Below, in pieces: positions 5,946 to 11,200 of a DNA stretch of 13,387 nucleotides. The notes under the pieces are model-generated. The model was not told the origin of the DNA. It searched no databases and saw nothing but the letters and a program-made list of their open reading frames with translations. The DNA is from Marinosulfonomonas sp. Lineage in GTDB: Bacteria; Pseudomonadota; Alphaproteobacteria; Rhodobacterales; Rhodobacteraceae. The stretch's first letter is position 1, and each line of letters begins with the position of its first letter. Location: contig JALSJL010000353.1 of NCBI GenBank assembly GCA_026989405.1, positions 1-13,387 of the forward strand, given 5' to 3'. A program made the translations under genes and the position numbers.

Positions 5946-7154
5946 ATGCTTTCAGGCAAACGCATCACATTGATCATTGGCGGCGGGATCGCGGCGTTCA
6001 AATCGCTCGACCTGATCCGGCGGCTGCGCGAGCGTGGGGCCAACGTGACGCCGGTCTTGACGCGGGCGGCGGAAGAATTCGTGACACCGCTGAGTGCCTC
6101 GGCGCTGGCCGCCGAGAAAGTCTATCGCGATCTGTTCGATCTGAATGACGAACACGAGATGGGACATATCGAACTGTCGCGCGCCTCTGACCTGATCGTG
6201 GTGGCGCCGGCCACAGCCGACCTGATGGCAAGGATGGCGGCGGGCCTGGCCAACGATCTGGCCTCGACATTGCTGCTGGCAACCGACAAGCGGGTTCTGG
6301 TGGCCCCGGCGATGAACCTGCGGATGTGGGAGCACCCCGCGACGCAGAGGACTATCGAAACGCTGAAAAGCGACGGGGTGTTGTTTGTCGGGCCGAACGA
6401 TGGCGACATGGCCTGTGGCGAGTATGGCCCCGGGCGGATGGCCGAGCCGTTGGAGATCGTGGCTGCCGTGTCGGCCGCGATTGCGGACGGACCGTTGCGC
6501 GGCAAGCATGTGCTGGTCACATCCGGCCCGACGCACGAGCCGATTGATCCGGTGCGCTATATCGCCAACCGGTCATCCGGCGCGCAGGGAACGGCGATTG
6601 CGCGCGCGCTGGCCGCACTTGGGGCTCAGGTGACATTCGTGACCGGCCCGGCCGATGTCGAGCCGCCGGCAGGAGTTGCGGTTGTGCCGGTGGAGACGGC
6701 GCAGGAAATGCTGGGCGCGGTGCAGGCCGCCCTGCCTGCAGATGCGGCGATATTCGCGGCGGCGGTTGCGGATTGGCGCGTAGTGAGCGCGTCCGACAGC
6801 AAGATCAAGAAGGGCGCCAGGGGTGGGTTGCCCAGCATCGAGCTTGCCGAGAACCCGGATATCCTGGCGACGGTTGCGGCGATGAAGAACGGGCGGCCCG
6901 GGCTGGTCATCGGGTTTGCCGCGGAAACCGATGACGTGCTGGAAAACGCGCGCGCCAAGTTGCAACGCAAGGGGTGCGACTGGATCGTGGCCAATGACGT
7001 GTCGCCCGAGACCGGGATCATGGGCGGCGGCGAGAATGCCGTGACGCTGATCACGGATGACGGCGCCGAAGACTGGCCGCGCATGGGCAAGGATCGGGTG
7101 GCCATGCGTTTGGCCGAGCGGGTTGCGCGGGCTCTGAACGGCGATGAAGGATGA
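5946..7154 (+). CDS. coaBC: Bifunctional phosphopantothenoylcysteine decarboxylase / phosphopantothenate-cysteine ligase
   Basis: 402 aa fusion catalysing two successive steps of coenzyme A synthesis. The CoaB half joins 4'-phosphopantothenate to cysteine using CTP; the CoaC half decarboxylates the product to 4'-phosphopantetheine using FMN. CoaC (about 1-185): GGGIAAFKSL FMN loop (12-21), active-site His74 in MGHIELS, PAMNLRMW (121-128) with the substrate-clamp Asn124, and redox Cys157 in GDMACGEYGPGRM. CoaB (about 186-402): VTSGPTHEPIDPVRYI, NRSSGAQG (208-215) with the cytidylate-binding Asn, the AAVADW segment (272-277), Lys289 in SKIKK, GFAAET and VANDV. All expected catalytic residues appear present. 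The start at 5946 has GAAAGG at 6 nt. First gene of a likely coaBC-dut-MoeB-like operon. Confidence 0.97.
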   Translation: MLSGKRITLIIGGGIAAFKSLDLIRRLRERGANVTPVLTRAAEEFVTPLSASALAAEKVYRDLFDLNDEHEMGHIELSRASDLIVVAPATADLMARMAAGLANDLASTLLLATDKRVLVAPAMNLRMWEHPATQRTIETLKSDGVLFVGPNDGDMACGEYGPGRMAEPLEIVAAVSAAIADGPLRGKHVLVTSGPTHEPIDPVRYIANRSSGAQGTAIARALAALGAQVTFVTGPADVEPPAGVAVVPVETAQEMLGAVQAALPADAAIFAAAVADWRVVSASDSKIKKGARGGLPSIELAENPDILATVAAMKNGRPGLVIGFAAETDDVLENARAKLQRKGCDWIVANDVSPETGIMGGGENAVTLITDDGAEDWPRMGKDRVAMRLAERVARALNGDEG

Positions 7155-7162
7155 TCGGGCGG

Positions 7163-7198
7163 ATGCCTCCGGCGGGGATACTTGGAAAAAGAAGAAGG
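7163..7198 (+). repeat. Recurrent-type Rhodobacterales intergenic motif before dut
   Basis: The coaBC-dut gap holds CCTCCGGCGGGGATA (7167-7181) followed by an A-rich tail that ends in GAAGAAGG (7191-7198). I recall close variants of this block between genes in many Roseobacter-group genomes, but I cannot count copies here and there is no second copy in this window. Its tail supplies a Shine-Dalgarno-like AGAAGG 10 nt before the dut ATG. A minimal CCTC/GGGG hairpin with a very small loop is possible but weak. Confidence 0.4.
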
Positions 7199-7208
7199 TG
7201 ACGGCAGG

Positions 7209-7676
7209 ATGAAACCGGTAGTCAGGCTGATGTGGGACCATTGGGCAGATGAGACTCTGCCGTTGCCTTGTTATGAAACCGGCGGGGCGGCAGGGGCCGA
7301 TCTGCGGGTGAATTTCCCGCCCGAGGTGCGCGACGAAGGGTATGAGCTGCCGCCGATGGAGCGCTGCATTTTTCCGACCGGTTTCCGCATGGAAATTCCC
7401 GAGGGGTTCGAAGCACAGATCCGGCCGCGCTCGGGGCTGAGTTTCAAGCATGGCATCACGCTGGTCAACGCGCCCGGCACGATCGACAGCGACTATCGCG
7501 GCCCGGTCGGGGTGCTGCTGGTCAATCTTGGCGCCGAGCCTTACCGCATTCGCCACGGTGACCGGATTGCCCAGATGGTGGTGGCGCCGGTGGTGCAGGC
7601 CGGGTTCGAACTGGTGGGCTCGGTCAGTGAAACCGACCGTGGGTCTGGCGGCTTCGGGTCGACCGGCGACAGCTGA
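7209..7676 (+). CDS. dut: dUTP diphosphatase, trimeric type
   Basis: 155 aa. It hydrolyses dUTP to dUMP and pyrophosphate, keeping uracil out of DNA and feeding dTMP synthesis. All five motifs of homotrimeric dUTPases are present: AGADLRV (28-34), PRSGLSFKHGI (73-83), GTIDSDYRG (90-98) with catalytic Asp93, GDRIAQMVVAPV (117-128), and the flexible C-terminal arm RGSGGFGSTG (144-153). The ATG at 7209 is preferred over an in-frame TTG at 7182: the conserved protein begins at KPVVRLMWD and the ribosome-binding purines lie between the two. It follows coaBC by 54 nt, and its stop overlaps the next start by one base (TGATG, 7674-7678). Confidence 0.96.
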   Translation: MKPVVRLMWDHWADETLPLPCYETGGAAGADLRVNFPPEVRDEGYELPPMERCIFPTGFRMEIPEGFEAQIRPRSGLSFKHGITLVNAPGTIDSDYRGPVGVLLVNLGAEPYRIRHGDRIAQMVVAPVVQAGFELVGSVSETDRGSGGFGSTGDS

Positions 7677-8701
7677 TGCTCTGGATTGCCGTTACAGCGG
7701 CGGCCCTGTGGGGGCTGGGCGCGGTTTTGGGTTTGCCTGTCCGGTTGCGGCTGCTCATGCTCTCCCTGCTTTACCTGGGCGTGTTGCTGGCGTTGTTGCT
7801 GCTGCCTGAAGTCCATGGCTTGCGGGGCGCGATCGGTGTCAGGGCGGGCGGCTGGTTGTGGCTGGGCGGCATATTTGCAACTGTCTGGGCCTATGCAAGG
7901 TGGGTTTCGACCATGAAAGAGCGGGCACAACCGGCGCCGGGCGACAGCCCGGGGCAGGAGCGGCAGCGGGAGCTGGAACGAAATGCGCGCCACATCGTGC
8001 TGCGCGAAATTGGCGGGCCGGGGCAGAAGCGGCTGAAACAGGCCAGGGTGCTGGTGATCGGCGCCGGCGGTCTTGGGGCGCCCTTGCTGCAATACCTGGC
8101 TGCGGCCGGCGTGGGCACCATCGGCGTGATTGACGACGATGTGGTCGAGAATTCCAACCTTCAGCGCCAGGTGATCCACAAGGATGCGGCCATTGGCATG
8201 CCTAAGGTGTTTTCGGCACAACGCGAAATGGAGGCGCAAAACCCGTTTGTCACCGTGCGCCCCTACAACCGGCGGCTGGACGATGCCATCGCGCGCGAGC
8301 TGTTTGCCGAATATGACCTGATCCTTGACGGCACCGACAATTTCGAGACGCGCTACCTTGTGAACCGGACCTGCGTGGCGCTTGAAAAGCCGCTGATCGC
8401 CGCTGCGCTCAGCCAGTGGGAAGGGCAGATCAGCACCTATGATCCGGCCCGCGGGGCGCCTTGTTACCAATGTATCTTCCCCGCGGCCCCGGCGCCGGGG
8501 CTTGCGCCAAGCTGCGCCGAAGCGGGTGTGCTTGGCCCGCTGCCCGGTGTCGTCGGCGCGATGATGGCGGTCGAGGCTGCCAAGGAGATCACCGGTGCCG
8601 GCGAGGGGCTGCGCGGGCGGATGGTGATCTACGACGCGCTTTATGGCGAAAATCGCGTGATGAAGCTCAAACCGCGCCCGGATTGCCCGATCTGTTCTTA
8701 A
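7676..8701 (+). CDS. Membrane-anchored HesA/MoeB/ThiF-family adenylyltransferase
   Basis: 341 aa. Residues 1-77 are strongly hydrophobic, with about three membrane segments (roughly 1-20, 25-44, 58-77). A polar linker and then a full E1-like domain follow from about residue 100. The domain has GAGGLG (129-134) for ATP, the adjacent Asp cluster DDD (153-155), Arg164 in SNLQRQVIH, DGTDNFETRYLVN (218-230), two zinc-type pairs CYQC (263-266) and CPIC (337-340), and Cys280 in the SCAEAGVLGPLPGVVG loop. Such enzymes adenylate the C-terminal glycine of a ubiquitin-like sulfur carrier (MoaD or ThiS). No rhodanese domain is fused, and no carrier gene is nearby, so MoeB versus ThiF cannot be decided. 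An internal ATG at 7913 (Met80) could give a soluble form. Translation is coupled to dut by a 1-nt overlap. Confidence 0.88.
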   Translation: MLWIAVTAAALWGLGAVLGLPVRLRLLMLSLLYLGVLLALLLLPEVHGLRGAIGVRAGGWLWLGGIFATVWAYARWVSTMKERAQPAPGDSPGQERQRELERNARHIVLREIGGPGQKRLKQARVLVIGAGGLGAPLLQYLAAAGVGTIGVIDDDVVENSNLQRQVIHKDAAIGMPKVFSAQREMEAQNPFVTVRPYNRRLDDAIARELFAEYDLILDGTDNFETRYLVNRTCVALEKPLIAAALSQWEGQISTYDPARGAPCYQCIFPAAPAPGLAPSCAEAGVLGPLPGVVGAMMAVEAAKEITGAGEGLRGRMVIYDALYGENRVMKLKPRPDCPICS

Positions 8702-8705
8702 TCCC

Positions 8706-8735
8706 TTGTATTTTCGCAAGCTTCCGGCCTAGTTT
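8706..8735 (+). promoter_or_regulatory. Probable promoter of the ABC transporter genes
   Basis: TTGTAT (8706-8711) and TAGTTT (8730-8735) are 18 bp apart, an acceptable sigma-70 pair directly after the preceding stop codon. The region also holds a perfect direct repeat of TTTCGCAAG (8712-8720 and 8733-8741) with a 21-bp period, about two helical turns, which could be an operator. Predicted transcription start is near 8742. Confidence 0.5.
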
Positions 8736-8750
8736 CGCAAGGATTGAAAC

Positions 8751-8780
8751 ATGAGTCCTTCAGGGGGGAACCATCAATGA
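8751..8780 (+). CDS. Possible 9-codon leader peptide ORF
   Basis: A short ORF, MSPSGGNHQ, begins with ATG at 8751 and has AAGGA (8739-8743) at a 7-nt spacing. Its TGA (8778-8780) overlaps the ATG of the substrate-binding protein as ATGA. This geometry fits translational coupling or a short regulatory leader. Against it: the best promoter would start transcription near 8742, inside that Shine-Dalgarno, and such a short ORF can arise by chance. No run of regulatory codons is present. Confidence 0.3.
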   Translation: MSPSGGNHQ

Positions 8781-9571
8781 AACTGTTTGCCACCGTCGCC
8801 CTGGCCGCCACCGCGGCCTTTGCCACCATCGCCAGCGCTGCTGCTGATCTGCCCGATCTGGGCGGGCGCGAGATTGTCGTTGTCACCGAGAACGCCTATC
8901 CGCCGCTGCAGTTCGTCGACCCGAAAACCGGTGAGGCCATCGGCTGGGAATATGACGCGATGGCCGAGATCGCCAAGCGGCTGAATGCGAAAGTGGCCTA
9001 TGAAAACATCAGCTGGGACGCGATGATCCCGGCAGTGTCGGAAGGCCAGTTCGACATGGGCATGACCGGTATCACCATTCGCGACGATCGCAAGGAAAAG
9101 GTCGATTTTTCCGACCCTTACATGCGCAGCGAAATGGTCATGCTGGTGCGCGGTGACGAAAGCCGGTTCACCGACGCCAAGGGATTTGCGGCCGATCCCG
9201 ACCTGTTGATGGCGGCCCAGCCGGGCACCACGCCGTTTTACGTGGGCGTCTATGAAGTTCTGGACGGCGACGAAGCCAACCCGCGCATCAAGCTGATGGA
9301 AACCTTCGGCGCGACCGTGCAGGCGCTGCGCAGCGGCGACGTTGACATGGTGCTGACCGATGGCACGGCCGGCAACGGCTATGTGGCGGCCTCGGACGGT
9401 GGCTTGAAGATCATCGGAGAGCCGCTGGGAACCGAAGACTTCGGGTTCATTTTCCCGAAAGGCTCGGACCTTGTGGGGCCAATCAACGCCGCGATCCAGT
9501 CGATGAAGGATGATGGCACAATCGATGCGCTGAACAAGAAATGGTTCCTTGATTTCAAGATCGGCGGCTAG
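8777..9571 (+). CDS. Amino-acid-type ABC transporter substrate-binding protein (family 3)
   Basis: 264 aa periplasmic solute-binding protein. The ATG at 8777 has a strong GGGGGGAA (8763-8770) and yields a signal peptide (MKLFATVALAATAAFATIASA) cleaved near residue 21-23; an in-frame TTG at 8744 would put extra polar residues ahead of it and is rejected. The mature protein has the family-3 signature GWEYDAMAEIAKRL, the ligand-contacting MTGITIRDDRKEKVDFSDPY block, and the hinge-domain ending ALNKKWFLDFKIGG. The Arg in TIRDDR is the residue that usually binds the substrate alpha-carboxylate, so an amino acid or similar ligand is likely; the exact ligand is unknown. It is separated from its permease by an intrinsic terminator. 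Confidence 0.93.
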   Translation: MKLFATVALAATAAFATIASAAADLPDLGGREIVVVTENAYPPLQFVDPKTGEAIGWEYDAMAEIAKRLNAKVAYENISWDAMIPAVSEGQFDMGMTGITIRDDRKEKVDFSDPYMRSEMVMLVRGDESRFTDAKGFAADPDLLMAAQPGTTPFYVGVYEVLDGDEANPRIKLMETFGATVQALRSGDVDMVLTDGTAGNGYVAASDGGLKIIGEPLGTEDFGFIFPKGSDLVGPINAAIQSMKDDGTIDALNKKWFLDFKIGG

Positions 9572-9579
9572 GCTGCCCG

Positions 9580-9613
9580 AAGGGCCCCGCGCAGAAATGC
9601 CGGGGCCCTTTTT
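9580..9613 (+). terminator. Intrinsic terminator between binding protein and permease
   Basis: A perfect 10-bp stem, AAGGGCCCCG (9580-9589) and CGGGGCCCTT (9601-9610), with an 11-nt loop and a T run through 9613. It begins 8 nt after the binding-protein stop. Its place inside the operon suggests partial termination that keeps the binding protein in excess over the permease. Confidence 0.85.
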
Positions 9614-9634
9614 CAACCAGAGTGGCGCGCCCGC

Positions 9635-10432
9635 ATGACCCCGACCTCTCAGCAGGACAAGGATTTTCCGTGGTGGCTGGTGATTGCCGCCGCGATTGCG
9701 GCCTACCTGATGTATCGCGTGGTGGCGGACGACCTCTATGCGCAGGTCTTGCGCACCCTTTCCAAGGGGATCTTCGTCACGATCTTTGTGACGCTTGTCG
9801 CCTTTGCGATGGCAACGGCACTGGGCCTGCTGCTGGCGGTCGCCTCGATGTCGCGGTTTCTGCTGCTGCGCCAGCTTGCGCGGTTTTATATCGAGATCAT
9901 CCGTGGCATCCCGATGATGGTCTTGCTGCTCTATGTCGCCTTCGTGCTGGCGCCGGCGATGGTGGCGGCATGGAACTGGGCCGTCACCTCATTCGGTCTT
10001 GAGCCGATCCGCACCCGCGACTTTTCCCTCATGTGGCGCGCCATCATTGCTCTGACCATCGGCTATTCCGCCTTCATCGCCGAAGTCTTCCGCGCCGGGC
10101 TCCAATCCATCGAGACCGGCCAGATCGAGGCCGCCAAGGCGCTGGGTCTCAGCGGCTGGCACCGGTTTCGCCACATCGTCTTTCCGCAGGCGATCCGCAC
10201 CATCATGCCCCCCCTGGGCAACGACTTCATCGCGATGATCAAGGACAGTTCGCTGGTTTCGGTGCTCGGCGTCTATGACATCACCCAGGCCGGCAAGATC
10301 ACCGCGGCCGGCAATTTCCGCTACTTCGAAACCTACAACGTGGTGGCGCTGATCTATCTGATCATGACGGTCACCCTGTCGCTCCTGTTGCGCCGGCTGG
10401 AACAGCGGATGCGGCGCAACGACCATTTCTAG
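9635..10432 (+). CDS. Amino-acid ABC transporter permease (HisM/GlnP type)
   Basis: 265 aa inner-membrane subunit with about five membrane spans (roughly 12-30, 46-71, 92-112, 134-150, 234-252). The membrane-domain signatures are RGIPMMVLLLY (90-100, the RGTP-type segment) and the EAA loop EAAKALGLSGWHRFRHIVFPQ (165-185), which docks the ATPase, followed by PPLGNDFIAMIKDSSLVSVLG, typical of polar amino-acid permeases. The start at 9635 has only a weak ribosome site. The gene ends 12 nt before the convergent HTH-2TM gene. No ATP-binding subunit follows, so the ATPase must be shared or encoded elsewhere. Whether the permease acts as a homodimer is unknown; no second permease is present. Confidence 0.92.
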   Translation: MTPTSQQDKDFPWWLVIAAAIAAYLMYRVVADDLYAQVLRTLSKGIFVTIFVTLVAFAMATALGLLLAVASMSRFLLLRQLARFYIEIIRGIPMMVLLLYVAFVLAPAMVAAWNWAVTSFGLEPIRTRDFSLMWRAIIALTIGYSAFIAEVFRAGLQSIETGQIEAAKALGLSGWHRFRHIVFPQAIRTIMPPLGNDFIAMIKDSSLVSVLGVYDITQAGKITAAGNFRYFETYNVVALIYLIMTVTLSLLLRRLEQRMRRNDHF

Positions 10433-10444
10433 GGGGGCGGGGTC

Positions 10445-11086
10445 TCAACGCCGCTCGGGCCTGCCGGCCAACCGTTGCAGCCGGCGCTCCACTTCGCGCC
10501 GCTCCCAGTCCTTGCCCAGAAAGGGGTATTTGTCAAACACATCCAAGGCGTGAAACACCAGCCCGATCCCCCAGCCGCCTGCGGCCCAGAGGAACCACAG
10601 GTAGCCCGGGCTGATGATGAGGTTGATGAGCGCCAGAAAACCGATCACCACACCGTAAGAGACCAGATGGGTGTAGAAATCCCGCTCGCGCCGCACCTGC
10701 CGGCGCACCCGCCGTTCCTCGGGGGGCAACCCGGCCAGGTTATGTTCCTCGCCCTCCTCCTCGTCATACCAGTCGTCATAGCGTTTCAGATAGTGCACAT
10801 AGCGCAGCGCCGCGCGCTCCTCCTCGCTCAACCCTTCGGGCGTCTTGTCCGGTTCCTTGCGGGGCGGTTCGCTCTGTTCCACCGGTTTGTCATGGTCGGT
10901 CATCGTGCGGTCCTTCCTCAGATCGGGAATTGTCGTTTCAAAAACCGCCGCAAGGCATTTCAGGGTTTCCAGGCTGGCGCGCCCGCCGCTTTCGATCCGC
11001 TGGATGGTGCGCACCGAAACCCCCGACATCTGCGCCAATTGTTCCTGCGACCAACCCCGGTTTTCGCGAAGGGTGCGTATGATCAT
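10445..11086 (-). CDS. XRE-type helix-turn-helix protein fused to a 2TM membrane domain
   Basis: 213 aa in three parts. Residues 1-57 form an XRE/Cro-type HTH (IRTLRENRGWSQEQLAQ, then SGVSVRTIQRIESG). Residues 60-120 are a highly charged, acidic linker (DDWYDEEEGEE). Residues 124-205 match the 2TM domain: a basic entry helix (RRVRRQVRRERDFYTH), two hydrophobic spans (about 140-160 and 163-181), and a basic exit helix (WERREVERRLQRL). The sequence suggests a DNA-binding protein tethered to the inner membrane. Start at 11086 is supported by GAGGA about 7 nt upstream. A much stronger internal Shine-Dalgarno precedes Met62, so a 2TM-only product is plausible. Target genes are unknown; divergence from the M3 peptidase makes autoregulation or control of that gene possible. 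Confidence 0.85.
   Translation of the reverse strand: MIIRTLRENRGWSQEQLAQMSGVSVRTIQRIESGGRASLETLKCLAAVFETTIPDLRKDRTMTDHDKPVEQSEPPRKEPDKTPEGLSEEERAALRYVHYLKRYDDWYDEEEGEEHNLAGLPPEERRVRRQVRRERDFYTHLVSYGVVIGFLALINLIISPGYLWFLWAAGGWGIGLVFHALDVFDKYPFLGKDWERREVERRLQRLAGRPERR
10901..10920 (-). promoter_or_regulatory. Strong internal ribosome-binding site and ATG in the HTH-2TM gene
   Basis: On the - strand, TGAGGAAGGA (10920-10911) is followed after 7 nt by an in-frame ATG at 10903, codon 62 of the HTH-2TM gene. The site lies exactly at the junction between the DNA-binding domain and the linker, and is better than the site for the full-length start. It would give a 152-aa protein carrying only the linker and the 2TM domain. 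Confidence 0.6.
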
Positions 11087-11159
11087 TTCATCCTCGAAAT
11101 ACTTGCGTTACGGTGGCCGCAGTCTTGACCGGTGGCGCCATCATGCCCACGTCATCGGC

Positions 11160-11177
11160 CTGTCACAACCCTGACAC
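11160..11177 (+). promoter_or_regulatory. Pho-box-like direct repeat / palindrome upstream of the M3 peptidase
   Basis: CTGTCAC-AACC-CTGACAC is two 7-mers with a 4-bp spacer, agreeing at 14 of 18 positions with the PhoB consensus CTGTCATAAATCTGTCAC. The same bases form a perfect inverted repeat, TGTCA-N6-TGACA (11161-11176), so a dyad-binding regulator is an equal possibility. It lies 23 nt before the dcp start, closer than usual for activation. TTGACC (11125-11130) upstream is a -35 candidate without a convincing -10. The remainder of 11087-11200 shows nothing else. Confidence 0.4.
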
Positions 11178-11200
11178 CGACCCGCCAAAGGACCAGATTC

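Noticed and set aside
6573..7556. A 327-codon open frame on the - strand opposite coaBC and dut
   Set aside because: All CoaBC and dUTPase motifs are on the + strand; the antisense translation is featureless.
7541..8719. A 392-codon open frame on the - strand opposite the end of dut and the MoeB-like gene
   Set aside because: Composition is Gln/Arg/Pro-rich without motifs, while the + strand carries complete dUTPase and E1-like signatures.
8774..9616. A 280-codon open frame on the - strand opposite the binding protein
   Set aside because: Runs into the intrinsic terminator and has no family signature; the + strand frame has a signal peptide and family-3 motifs.
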